A DNA stretch of 64,000 bases from Dactylis glomerata (lineage: Eukaryota > Streptophyta > Magnoliopsida > Poales > Poaceae), in NCBI GenBank assembly GCA_007115705.1, contig QXEO01000237.1, positions 1,178,001-1,242,000 of the forward strand. Reading direction: 5' to 3'. Both the position numbers and the translations under genes were made by a program. The notes below the pieces were generated by a model, which was not told the DNA's origin, did no database searches, and worked only from the letters and a program-made list of their open reading frames with translations. The stretch's first letter is position 1. Each line of letters opens with the position of its first letter. Positions 44,808 to 55,639 of this stretch are shown here, one piece after another.

Positions 44808-45575
44808 TCACTGCGCCGCGGGCTGGAGGTAGGTGCGGCGGATGCCACCGGCGGTGAAGATCCGCACCGAAGCCTCCAGCGTCCCCAGCTTGAAGCGGAA
44901 GACAAGATGGTCGCCGACGCGGAGGCGATGGCCGAGGGCGAAGGCCCTCCAGTGGCCAGAGAGGGCGGCGTTGCCGCCCGCTCCGAGGAGGATGTCCACA
45001 GGCCAGAAGAGATCTGGCCTGCTCTGCTTCCCCAGGGCAATCTCCCCAGCGGCCACGCCGGGGGCGTAAACCACCCTCCGGACTGCGTCGGGCAGCCGGA
45101 GGGAGCTGAAGCCCGGGGCATCGACGACGACGAGGAGCTCCAGGAAGCGGGACCCCGGGCCGATGAGGGGTCCCAGCATCGCCGCTGCCAAGTGGCGCGG
45201 AGTGGCAACCACTCCGTTCGCCGGCGGGGCCGGAGGATCTGCAGCGGGGGGAAGAGGCCCCAGGGCGGCCTCCACTTCCCGAAGTACCCGGTCAATGCTT
45301 CCCGGGGCGCGGGGAGCAGGCGCCGCCGCCAACGGCGACGGCAAGTTCATAGCGCCTCCGGGCGCGGGACCCCTAAGGGTCAGGGTGCCGGAGGTTCCCG
45401 AGGAGGCGCGGTTCGCCTCATCCTGCCTCAGCGCGCCAATGCGGAGGGGGCCGCCGGCGCCGGGCGTCCACCGGGCCGCGATCTTTGCCTTATTCCCGCT
45501 GCCCGGGGGGCGCCCGCGGCGCTTTGCTCCCAAGGTTGATCCAGTGGCGGCGACGGAGGCGGAGGGATCCATCAA
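44808..45575 (-). CDS. Antisense ORF: AT-hook and B3-like DNA-binding protein
   Basis: 255-residue intact ORF on the minus strand of element D, starting MMDPSASVAATG at 45575. Residues about 18-29 (KRRGRPPGSGNK) are a classic AT-hook. A Pro/Ala-rich linker follows. Residues about 150-245 resemble a plant B3 domain: a LRLPD strand, GEIALGKQSRPDLFWPVDI, then GHWRAFALGHRL, RVGDHLVFRF and ASVRIF in the order seen in B3 proteins. B3 domains bind DNA in plant transcription factors. A possible minus-strand TATA (TTAAATAAAG) lies about 70 nt upstream. Codon use is very GC-rich, like the sense ORF. The domain call is by eye and should be tested by profile search. It may regulate the element, act at its LTR, or be a captured host gene. 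Confidence 0.7.
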   Translation of the reverse strand: MMDPSASVAATGSTLGAKRRGRPPGSGNKAKIAARWTPGAGGPLRIGALRQDEANRASSGTSGTLTLRGPAPGGAMNLPSPLAAAPAPRAPGSIDRVLREVEAALGPLPPAADPPAPPANGVVATPRHLAAAMLGPLIGPGSRFLELLVVVDAPGFSSLRLPDAVRRVVYAPGVAAGEIALGKQSRPDLFWPVDILLGAGGNAALSGHWRAFALGHRLRVGDHLVFRFKLGTLEASVRIFTAGGIRRTYLQPAAQ

Positions 45576-45935
45576 CTTGGGGGCGTGGAGGAAGAAGTGG
45601 CGCTAGAGGAAGGAGGTGAAGTGCCGGAGGTCTCGAGGAGGCTTTATTTAAGGGGAACGTTCGGCGTCGATGCGTCAAATCTCAGCGCGGGAATCGAAGC
45701 ATTGGCGCAGCGCTCCGCAGTGAAGCGACGCGCCATCATGATGGTTTGACGCCTCGGGGACTGTAGCATCGCCCGCCGTTTCGTCTCACCAGCTGCGGCC
45801 GCGCCATGTGTCCGCAGCCTCTGCCTCTTCACATGGTCCTCTGACCGCACGGTTGACGCATGTCGTCGGGGGCCCAGCAGCTTCTGGGGCCCCCGGCCCT
45901 TCGCTCCCTCAAGAGGGCACATTCGCGGGCCGGAC
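45576..45935 (-). other. Promoter-side region of the antisense gene in D
   Basis: Contains TTAAATAAAG (minus strand, near 45643-45652) and no frame that I can support. Confidence 0.45.
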
Positions 45936-45948
45936 TCCCGGGGGCTAC
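45936..45948 (+). promoter_or_regulatory. Polypurine tract of element D
   Basis: TCCCGGGGGCTAC just before the 3' LTR start, of the same type as in element A. Confidence 0.65.
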
Positions 45949-46855
45949 TGTCGGTGTTCTGGATACCGGGGTATCCCGGTCCACCTGCTCCTGGGCCCCG
46001 TCATCGGCCCATCTTTAGCCCAGGGGAGAATCAACGACCCAAGCTACGAAGAAGACCCTCATGAGGAGGCGCCTCATGAGGAGAACGACGGCCAAAACTG
46101 CTAAGGACCAGAAGACCTCCTCACGAGCCCCCGATGGTGAGGAGAGGGACCACGTCCACGTCAGCTCAGCACGTTGGCGTGCAGAGCAAGAAGATAAGGG
46201 ACAGAAGACCGCGTACCGCCCACGCTACCCCCGACAGGGAGGAGACCAACTTTCGTTGTGCCTGCCCAAAGCGGCACGGTGGTTGTTGGCCACCCCCTAA
46301 AAATAGCGTGGACGGTGCAGGGCGCCAGAGGAAGACGTCAGCTTCCTCCACCCACTCCGGTGGACCGGCGCCACTACCCTACGAAGACTACGTCCACGGA
46401 GGAGTGTAGTCTACAGCTGTCCTCCCTCCTTGGCCGTGTGTGGCAACCCCTTCCCCAAGAAGATAAGGGGAAGGAGGACCTTGGCGCTATAAAAGGAGGG
46501 GAGGTCACCCCTTAGGGGGGATCGAATCCTGATCTCCCTCAAGCTGCTAGCTGGGCACGCAGGTTCTTCAACCTCTGGCCAGCTAGAGCTTTATAATCAA
46601 GACCTTGTACTCCTCGCGAGGTGTCGCGTTGTAATACAAGAAGGTAGGAAGTAGGGGTGTTACCTCACCACGAGGGCCCTGAACCTGGGTAAAGCTCGGC
46701 GTCTCTCTCTGCAGTGCGTAGTGCGTTCGACAACTCGAGGCTTCCGTCTCCGTGCTTCGTGGCGATCCTAGATCTCACACGTTCAGCCCCTGCGTTCGAA
46801 TATTTGGGTCCGTCGCGTGGTACCCCGTGTTCTTGCGACACGAAATCCATCGACA
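45949..46855 (+). repeat. Element D 3' LTR
   Basis: 907 bp, nearly identical to 40019-40927; TATA at 46488; followed by GTATG. Confidence 0.95.
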
Positions 46856-47504
46856 GTATGATTACATAAAGATGATCTTGATCATGTAGGGTAGCTCACA
46901 AGATCTAAACATGAAGCACATGGTGGAGAAGACAACCATCTAGCTACTGCTATGGACCCGTAGTCCAAGGTAGACTACTCGCACATCACTCTGGAGGCGA
47001 CCATGATGGTGGAGAAGGCCTCCGACAGGGATTCCCCTCTCCGGCAGGGTGCCGGGAAGAGCTCATGGATCCTCCCGATCCCGCTTCGACGATGGCGGCG
47101 GCTTGCAGTATGTTTCGAGGAAAAGCAATCCGTCTTTTAGGTTTTTCCCGTCGAGGGGACTTTATAGGCGAAAGGCCTCACCATGGGGTGGCGCGGCCAG
47201 GGGCTGGGCCGCGCCCCCCTGTGGTGAGCCTGGCTCCTGGCCCCCCTCCGTCTCATCTTCGGTCTTCATGAAGCTTCGGTAAAAATAGGAGGTTCGGTTT
47301 TTGTTTCGTCCAATTCCGAGAATATTTCTTGTGTAACTTTTCTAAAACATAAAAACAGCAGAAAACAGGGAAGTGGCACTGTGACATCTTGTTAGTAGGT
47401 TAGTTCCGAAAAATACATAAAAACATCACGAAATATAACAAAACACAAAGCAAATAATGCATAAACAAATGGAGCATCAAATAGATAGGATTTGACATGT
47501 ATCA
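46856..47504 (-). repeat. Element C 5' LTR, proximal part
   Basis: Begins with the second GTATG and runs to the LTR start TGATACATGTC (minus) at 47504; a minus-strand TATAAA lies at 47161-47166. The next five bases, CACTA (47505-47509), should be C's target duplication. Confidence 0.8.
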
Positions 47505-50500
47505 CACTACATCCTCCTCCCCTCCATTCCTCATCTGTCTCGCGGTACAAATCGAGCCTCCGGAGAATCCTGCCCACTCATATAGGACTCTTTTAGAGCC
47601 GTGTGGACTCCATCCAGGTCGCTGCGACCGTCTCCCCCTTTCAAGATCTGAGACCGATGATGAGTTGGAGATTCTTCGGCCTCGTGTGTCCATAGGCGCC
47701 GTGATCCCCTCCATGGTATGTGGCTATGCACTTCCCTTCCCTGCCCACCCCTATTTCTATAGCCAGCATGGTAATTATGTTGGTAATTTGCGTTTTAACT
47801 AGAATTAGTGTTCCGTATCCAATGAAATTGGCTTGATGAAGCTCAATTTAGTATTACTAACAGTTTGGTCAGTAAATTTGAATCAGATATCTCTTCAATT
47901 TATAGATGTATTTGTATTACTGTATATGCATGGTTCCTTAAAGGTATGTTTGCAGAGCTTAACAATGGAGGAACCAGCAAATTTGTTCTCATGGTTCATT
48001 ATCATGGAGGAGAAAAACGTCAAAGCTTCACTTATGTATTTAGCGCTGGTTGCAGGACTGAAGTTTGCGTACATAAATCGACCTCTCTAAATGGAATCTG
48101 TAGGTGCAGGCCCTTGCAGCCATCACGTGCTCCGCCATCTGCGGCCAGAGGGGATTCAGATAAAAGAAGGCCAGATTATGCTCAACTCCGGCGTACTGTC
48201 AGCTACGCTCCGATCATCCACAGCTGGTTATAGCTCCAATCTTCTAGAATGGGAATAAGATATCATCTGGCAACGAACATGAGTGAGTCCATTTTTATTC
48301 CAAACACTAACAGCTCAATTTGCATTCTATGCCGTTCTCTGAAATAATTACTATGGCATGCTACTTTGCACTGCATGAGTGGAATTCTAATTCTCTCTTT
48401 TGGTTAACCCTGAGACCCTGCTTTTGTCGATGGAATCCATTAACCAGAAATATGACAAGCTAGGATTTGAACCAGTTGATATTTTCCTAAGATCTAAGCT
48501 AGCTGATGTGATTCACGTAAATGGCCTCTTAAATTCCCAGGTAAGTTACCTTCTTGGTTTGACTATGACAATTTTCTCTGCTTATTAAGAACATTCAAAT
48601 GTAACGCATGCTGCATTTTGGCTGGCACCATAGGGTTATATCATAGAGCAATCCTAAAGGATCGTAAAGTTTGATGCTCCACGGACTTTGGAATTTACAC
48701 ATGTACTGATAAATTATTTTTGTGAGATTGCAGAAGATTTGAAGAGGATAGCGGGTTATTGGAACTGGTTGGTGACCATGGTTCATAACATACTAACAGC
48801 CTACTATTTTTGTGCATTTGCTCGAATGAATGAATAAGCAGGTGGAAATACTTAAGTATGTTTGCACTTATTATAAATTCTATTGATGGATAATGCATGT
48901 TAATTCTCGTGATACCTTAGAGAGATCTAGAGTTGAATCCTATGTTTTGATGGTTTTGTATGCACTTCAGTAGCATATCTAAAATACTTTGTTTGCTCCA
49001 TGAATGTATAATCTGGCCCTGTTTAATAATTTTGAGATTTTCCATGATAATATTAGTACCCGATTTCAGGTTGGAATGATATTTGTGGGTTGGAGGTTCG
49101 GCCCCTCTTGGAGGATTCATGTACCATTTTTTGTCAGTGTCCTTTGCATGGTTCTACTATGTTGTGCTTTATAACATATCGAGATGAAGATCTGGTGCAT
49201 CAACATCGCAATCTCATCCAATATGACCACCAAGTTGTTCCCCATCCGGTATGTGAAGTGGTAAGTTGTTTTCTAATTTGGAGGAAGCATACTTATTCTT
49301 CCTATAATCATGTATATTGATAGACTACCATATTTTTATGACAAGCCTTCAATCTACAAAATTTCTATGGAAGCACGTTAATCCAAAAGGTCCTTAGTTT
49401 GAGAAAGTTAAGGGTGTTGTTTCAAGAAACTTCTTACGGTCATTTTTAGGCATGGTAATCTTGAGCATGATATGGTTTATTGTGGATCTACTTGGAGAAA
49501 AACGTTACTAGAGGCAAAGCAAGCCTGGTCATCCGATAACATTATTTTTAGCATGCTATTTTGCCAATACAGAATGTCCTGGAGTCTTGAATGTTGCAAA
49601 ATATCGAGTTGCATCAGATTTGGTTAGGGGAGTTGCATCAGATTTGGCTAGGGGAGACTGGCGGCACCGCAACCCACATGGAGTAGGTATTTTTGGGCCA
49701 AGATATACAGAGAGGTATGCGGTGGTCATCGGAGAGCAAAGAGGTGGGGCGAAGATTTTTTTTAATGCATATCTCCTATTCTGAAAAATCACTATAGAAC
49801 AAGAATTATGAAAATATATCTACAAATTATACTGTCAACTTTGTAAAGTATGCAATACTACTTTGTGTGGGAATAAAATTGTCACGGTTATGCCTTTATA
49901 ATAGTATAAATAAAAGATTTGATTTCACTTACGTGGATACACACTTCAAAACTCTTGCTCTCTGCAGGTTTGGAGTTTGTAATGAGCAACTCAACGGCTT
50001 TAGAGGAACACATTATCATGGTGTGGCCACACTCTGACTTGGAGCTGTTGGAAGTGACATTGACGTACAAAGATCGAAGGTTTAGGACGCAGATATAAGA
50101 GAACTCTGAGAGAAATGGTGATTGGTGCTGCAGCGGAGGAATACATGGGCAGATGCGACTAGGTGGGACGGCAGACAATCAGTGCAAGGAGGATGTTGTT
50201 GGGCAGGATGCTAGCGCTGTATGGCTACATCTTCTCTTTCTTTTGACGAGGCAGTTTCTAAGATCAGTTAGGGAAAATTGGTTTTAGTATTTGTTTATCA
50301 CATCGCGATGAAATCTTGTCATACTCCATTTGTCTATCTAGCAATAAAGTATAACTATTTGTAACATGGTTGACTGATGTCCGAGCCCTAAAACAATCAG
50401 AATTAATTACCTTGTTCTGCAGCAATGCACTGTCATCTTTCCTACAAGATTAAGTGGACTCGAAAGGTGCATCTGAAATATACTACCAACATCATATTTC

Positions 50501-51044
50501 AACCATGTATACGTTTTTTACCGATGGTGAGAATTGTATTGTATAGTTTATAGTAAGGTTGTTGATTTTCGTCTATACTACCATAAATTTTCTTGGGTCT
50601 AGGCATACAAAGATAGATTGGAAAACGACTAATTTTGTGAAGATAGCGTTGGGTGATAGGAAAAATAACATCATGTCTTTCCAGGTAGGGTTGAAGCTTG
50701 ATCTTTATGTTTGTACTTTGTTGAACCTTACGAACACATGGCTATTAAGTTAACAAAATCAGCACCAAGTATTTATTATTGCATATTCTGTTTTCTCCAT
50801 AAAGATTAAGACATAAATATGCTTGTCGTCCATGATAGTTACGAGGGAAGGAATAAATTTTTGGTGTACCTGCGCAAGTACCATGCAAATAAAGCTTAAC
50901 ACAACATTCAGGCAATGAAATTTTAATGTTTTAGAGTACTATGCAGCTATTTTTTCTACACATGTGAATTTTCATACACATAATATTCACCTGTGAAGCA
51001 AAAAAAATTAAATGGACCGTGACAACACACGGGCACTCACCTAG
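47505..51044 (+). mobile_element. Helitron-like segment, 3' end present, with exon-like fragments
   Basis: Ends CTAG at 51041-51044 followed by T, with the hairpin CCGTG-ACAACA-CACGG at 51017-51032 placed eight or nine bases before it, the normal Helitron 3' end. The 5' end is not in view; element C seems to be inserted in it, so the rest may lie left of the window. Exon-like pieces: 47510-47715 (followed by GGTATGTG), 47956-48103 (bounded by AG and GTGCAG; reads VLMVHYHGGEKRQSF in the open frame), about 48400-48540 (ends CAG, then GTAAGT; reads SINQKYDKLGFEPVDIFLRS) and about 49060-49260. I do not recognise the source genes. No Rep/helicase. Confidence 0.5.
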
Positions 51045-51892
51045 TATATCAGGGATGGGATGGACCACATATCTGGGATGGGATGGTCCACATTTGGGTG
51101 ATCCCACTTTCTATTTGGTTCGAAGCATTTGAGGGGATGGATGATATGTACTTAGGTATACCAAAATTTAACGGCAATTTATTAGTAGTGATTAACTGAA
51201 ATTAGTCCTATTTTTTAAAAAAAACTGAAATTAGCCTAAGCAGTAGCTTGTTCTCCACGCCACTGAGCGACAGATGCGACAACCGCGGCACTCAGCGGCC
51301 TCGTCGGCATCCCGCTCAACAGGGACGGCGACCGCGAGCAAGACCCTCGCCGGCGTCCCGCTCGATGGGGGCAGTGACCACAGGGTAGACCGGCCTCGCC
51401 GCCATCCCGCTTGACATGGGCGGAGATGGCGACGAAGACCAGCCTTGTCAGCGTCCCGTGCGACGGGGGCGGGGACTGCCGACGAAGTCTAACGGCGACT
51501 GGAGGGTAGCGGTCAGCGACGGTGAGCTCGGAAGGGTATCGGTCGGCGGCGGCGGGTCTTGGCCACACCGGCGATGAGGAAGATTTTGGTGGCGCAGGCA
51601 TTTTTGGGAGAAGGAAGAAAGGATTAGGAAATGATACAACTTTTTATCAAAAGTGGGATAGATGGTCCAACCGATTTTGCCGGATCAATTGGTCCACTCT
51701 TTTTAGGGAATATTCCCTCCTAGTGGATGGTTCCATCCACTTTAGTTACAACCAAACGTAAGCAAAACATGGATCATCCCATCCCACCTCTGGCCAACAA
51801 CCAAACGGTGAACTAGGAATTGATCAGCTTGGTATACTGGCACACTCATTTCTATATGTTGTCGTCTCATAATTAAATATTTTCTCGTGCTA
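51045..51892. other. Spacer with GC-rich short repeats between imperfect inverted ends
   Basis: About 51305-51470 is GC-rich and holds four imperfect units of 46-50 bp, each with a GTCCCGCTCGA-like core (51305, 51351, 51400, 51450). Outside this, GGGATGGGATG and TTTGGTT occur near 51083-51125, and their inverses near 51745-51790. It could be an unrecognised TIR element that picked up GC-rich DNA; no gene is supported. Confidence 0.35.
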
Positions 51893-51901
51893 AATAAATA
51901 A
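51893..51901. repeat. MULE target site duplication (left copy)
   Basis: AATAAATAA, nine bases, identical to 59722-59730. Confidence 0.95.
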
Positions 51902-52142
51902 GGGATTTCTATTTTCGTGCCCCTGGGTCGTTAGTTGTACTCAGTTTTCCCCAGCCGCTTAACTTTTCCTCAGTATTCCCCTCGCTCTAGTTTGAAACCC
52001 CTCGCAGACGCTCGGACGGGAGGGTTGTCGTCTGGTCAGAGGCCTTAGACCGTTACCGGTGATGGCTAGGGAGCCGCGGTGGTTGTGAATGGACCGTTGC
52101 TTTTGAATGGTGTTGACTATTGACCCAATGAGACACGTCGGA
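51902..52142 (+). repeat. MULE left terminal inverted repeat
   Basis: 241 bp, inverse of 59482-59721 with about 20 mismatches and small gaps by eye. It carries the CTCAGTTTTCCCC motifs seen in this MULE type. Confidence 0.93.
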
Positions 52143-52234
52143 CTGGCGGTCACTCACCCAAAGCTTTCCACTCCGCCCGAGACTGGAAGAGCTCACCGCC
52201 CCTCCGCCGCCACGCCGTCCTGCCCTCCTACCTT

Positions 52235-55200
52235 ATGGCGTCGTCTGCCCCCGAGCCGCCCTCGCCCCCACCACCACCCCCGGGAGGCGGAGAGGGCTCC
52301 GACTCCACTAGATCTACCCCTATCGCGGTAGAGTTTGTATATCCGTCTGGTGTGCCGATTATGCCCCTCAACGGCGGAGAAGATTGGGAATCGGAGGGAT
52401 CTAACGCATGGATTCCATCTAGATAAGCATCGTCTGCCTATGTGAATTAACAGTAGGCAGTTTTTGAGCGCGAATCGTTGTTGCTCAACTAACTGCGTTG
52501 CTTTTCGAATAGGATTGATCCAGCGCTGGCTTTTCGGCTGGTGGTTAGGCTGGATACTAGCTTTTTGTGTGATTCTGAACGCAATGTGAGCAGATTTTAC
52601 ATCCCAGCGGTGGTTGCAACTACCATCTCGTTGAGGGATTTAAAAGATAACATCTGCGCTCAGTACCCCTGGGGCGCTGGCGATTCAGTTGATTTCCAAT
52701 ATTTCAACAGCACGGAGGGAAGATATGTTCCACTAATTTCCGACGACGACCTGGGAATTCTTTTTGCTTTAAATGATTCTTGCCATGTCGGTAAAATTCG
52801 AATCCATGTGGACAGGGTCCAGACATCATCTGATGTTGGGGCATCATCAGGTGGTCGGGCATCATGTCTCTCTAGTGTTGCTGCCTCTGCTAATCGTGTG
52901 CGCCGCCCCGCTCCTTGTAGGTCCACAGCAGCACCATCTGTCCCCAGTGCTAGTGGTAGTGGTAGCCAGATCGTTCCTGCGGTCGATGTGGAGGACGATG
53001 CAGAGATTGAGGATCCGTCTCCTCAAGATGATGAGGATGAGTTGATGTTTTCTGAATTGGTAGATCGATGTAGTAAGCAGGTAATGGAGGATCAATACAT
53101 GGAAGATATTGCACAAGGTGCCAGATTTGATGACACTGATAATGAAGAGAAGGATGAGAACAATGACAGCCTCGTTTTAGCCGATTACGAAGGTGATGAC
53201 TTGCCAACAATTGAGTGGAACAGGGAGGATCCTCAGCTTGCAGAAGGCACCGTATTTCAAACGATGATGGACTGCCGTAATGCAATTACTACATATTGCA
53301 TTCTCACCAAGAATGATTATGAGGTTATTAAAAGTGAGCCAGGTAGGTTCACAGTTAAGCGCCCATACAAGAGGTGTAAGTGGAGGTTGCATGCATCCAC
53401 AATGCTCACAAGCACCGTGGTTCAGGTACTACGCCAACCAGTTGTGTATTTTAGATCACGGTGTAAAATTTGTTAACTGTTACTGACATCCCTTATAATT
53501 ATGTTTCAGATAAAGAAGAACTCGATCGACCATACTTGTCCACCACGAGCGGGAGCGCCAGAGGAGAAATCAAAGCTAGCGAAGACTAGGTGGTTGGCAG
53601 ATGCAATCATAGATTGGCTGAGAGAAACTCCATCACTTGGTCCAACAGCACTCATAAAATTGATATCTGATAAGTTTAATATAAAAATACCTTACATGAG
53701 GATGTTCTATGCAAAGGAAATGGCTCTTGACAGGATCAATGGTCCATGGAATGAAAGCTTTCAGTTGCTTTACAGTTTCAAAGCTGAAGTGGAGATGGCT
53801 AGTCCAGGCAGTGTTGTAGCGATAGACAAGCATACAGTTCCCTACAAATTGAAAAGCGGGAGGATAATGCAGAAGGAATGTTTTAGAAGGGCTTTTGTTT
53901 GTTTCAAAGCTTGCTGGAAAGGCTTTCTGGACGGTTGCAGGCCTTATTTGGTCGTGGATGCAACAGCTCTTCATGGCAGGTTTAAAGGACAGCTAGTTGC
54001 TACTACTGCAGTTGATGGACACAATTGGATGTTCCCTGTTGCTTATGGAGTTTTGGAGGTTGAGTCAGAGGAAAGTTGGACTTGGTTTCTGCAGAATTTG
54101 CGCGACCTTATAGGTCATCCACCAGGACTTGCTATCCACACAGACGCTTGCAAAGGTTTGGAGAGTGCAGTAGAAGCAGTATTCCCTGGAGTGGAGCATA
54201 GGGAATGTATGCGACAGTTGGTACAGAATTTTAAAAAGAAATTCAAGGGTAAAGTTTATACTGACAACCTATGGCCAGCTGCATACACATGCGGCATTAG
54301 GAAGCATCTGTTTCATTTGGAAGTGTTGTATAAACAAAAACCTGGGGTGAAGGAGTACTTGGATGAACATCATGGTAGGGTGTGGTCAAGAAGCCAATTC
54401 AATGAAATTTGCAAGGTAGACTGTGTAACAAGTAACCTTGCAGAGAGTTTCAATGCAAAGGTCAAGTCATTGAAAGGGCTTATGCTGTGGCAAATATTTG
54501 ATAAGATTAGGCAGATGATCATGATAAAGATCGATCTGCGTCAAAGAATTGCAGCCACAAAATGTGTTGGCCATCTCATGCTCCCATCTTTGATTAAGTC
54601 TTTGCATGCCAGGGCAAAACAATTGAAGATGAAATGCATCAGAAAAGGAATGGAGGCTGAGGTAACCTACACTGACAGTAAAAACAGGCAGTGGAGGTAT
54701 CCAGTGAGTTTGGTTGATAGGACATACCATTGTAGGCGATGGCAGATCTGTGGGATACCCTGCATACACGCATTGTTTTTCATGAGTGTTATAGCGGGTG
54801 CAGAAGGTGAAGTTGATCAGTATGTGTCAGAGTATTTCTCTGTTGCCAAATTTAGGGCTGCATATGCTATGAATGTTCCTACCTTGTTGGGAAAAGACCA
54901 ATGGATGAAAGTCGATCCAGGCTTCAAACTGTACTCTCCAGTTTTGACTAGACCGGTAGGTAGGCCGAGGAAGAATAGGATCAGAGCTAGTGCAGAAGGT
55001 GGTGCACCAATTCAACGACGTAAGTGCAAACATTGTGGAACCCCTGGACACATTGCTAGGCTTTGTAAAAATCCAGTTGACCCAGCTTTTGGAATGGAAG
55101 ATCAGGAGGGAGCAGCAAATGCAGAGGAGAATGAAGCAGCAAATGCAGAGGAGAATGAAGCAGCAATTCAACATGAGGAGATTGAAGCAATGAATCGAGA

Positions 55201-55639
55201 GCTGCTTGAACCGATGGATCGAGAGCTACTTGAACCGATGGATCGAGAGCTGCTTGAACCGATGGATCGAGAGCTGCTTGAACAGATGAATCAAGAGCTG
55301 CTTGAACCGATGGATCGAGAGCAGAGGGAACAGATGGATCTAGAGGCCGTTGAAGTAATGCATAGACAACTGAGTGAAGGAATTGATCGAGAGCTGGGTA
55401 AACCGATGGATCAAGAGCAGATTGTAGAAGCAAGGGAAGAAAATGCACTAGAAGAAAGAGCACAAGCTTCGTATGATATGGTTGTCTCGGTCTTGGCACA
55501 ACCCGAAGAGAAGAAGAACAAGAACAAGAAAGAGGGCAAAAGGAAGGTAGACACCGGTAATATCCCTGGTAGGGTTACCCGGAGTAAGGTGGTGGACCCA
55601 GCGAGTCACACCAGGAGCAAGAGAAAGATTTTATTTTGA
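52235..55639 (+). CDS. MULE transposase (MuDR type), three exons
   Basis: Exons 52235-52422, 52513-53425 and 53510-55639 give one frame of about 1076 residues. Exon 1 is Pro-rich from MASSAPEPPSP. Exon 2 has a PB1-like domain (SLRDLKDNICAQYP, ISDDDLGILFAL), an acidic stretch, then the MuDR N-terminal DNA-binding type region (TVFQTMMDCRNAITTYCI, VKRPYKRCKWRLHAS). Exon 3 has the MULE DDE core: Asp in YLVVDATALHG, Asp in IHTDACKGL, Glu in NLAESFNAK, with GVEHRECMRQL between. A SWIM-like zinc motif (CRRWQICGIPCIHAL), an AT-hook (VGRPRKNR), a CCHC knuckle (CKHCGTPGHIARLC) and a C-terminal run of ELLEPMDR repeats follow. Intron 2 (53426-53509) is GT-AG. Intron 1 reads AT at its donor (52423-52424) where GTAAGC is expected; reading through meets TAA at once. 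It acts in the nucleus to cut and move the element. Confidence 0.9.
55124..55420 (+). repeat. Tandem 24-bp repeats in the transposase 3' coding region
   Basis: Codes for NAEENEAA units, then several copies of the 8-residue unit ELLEPMDR with later decayed copies. Acidic, low-complexity tail; likely variable in copy number. Confidence 0.8.

Larger units (their letters stand above)
40019..46855 (+). mobile_element. Element D: young Tat-type LTR retrotransposon with fusion ORF and antisense B3 gene
   Basis: Complete 6.8-kb element: 5' LTR 40019-40927, primer site 40929, sense ORF 40982-43675, antisense ORF 45575-44808, polypurine tract 45936-45948, 3' LTR 45949-46855, GTATG duplications. The LTRs differ at about nine substitutions and two single-base indels that I count in roughly 908 bp, so it is recent. 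It lacks protease and reverse transcriptase but keeps an RNase H of the extra, plant-type kind and an integrase with its catalytic residues. Confidence 0.95.
29628..47504 (-). mobile_element. Element C: Athila-like LTR retrotransposon, minus strand (host of A, D and a Helitron)
   Basis: 3' LTR 29628-31210 (its last 46 or so bp cut off by the insertion of A), polypurine tract 31211-31225, interior with gag-protease, primer binding site 39056-39071, 5' LTR about 39079-47504 interrupted by D. LTRs start TGATACGTCTC (3') and TGATACATGTC (5') on the minus strand and differ by many substitutions and some 30-40-bp indels, so C is the oldest element here. There is no reverse transcriptase or integrase, so C is non-autonomous. 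Related to B in its 3' interior. Confidence 0.85.

Noticed and set aside
44907..45539. Plus-strand 210-residue frame opposite the antisense B3 ORF
   Set aside because: Gly/Arg-rich and without a domain, while the minus strand shows AT-hook and B3-like motifs.
55056..55499. Minus-strand 147-residue repetitive frame (LDPSVQAALDPSVQ units)
   Set aside because: Shadow of the tandem repeats in the transposase C-terminus.
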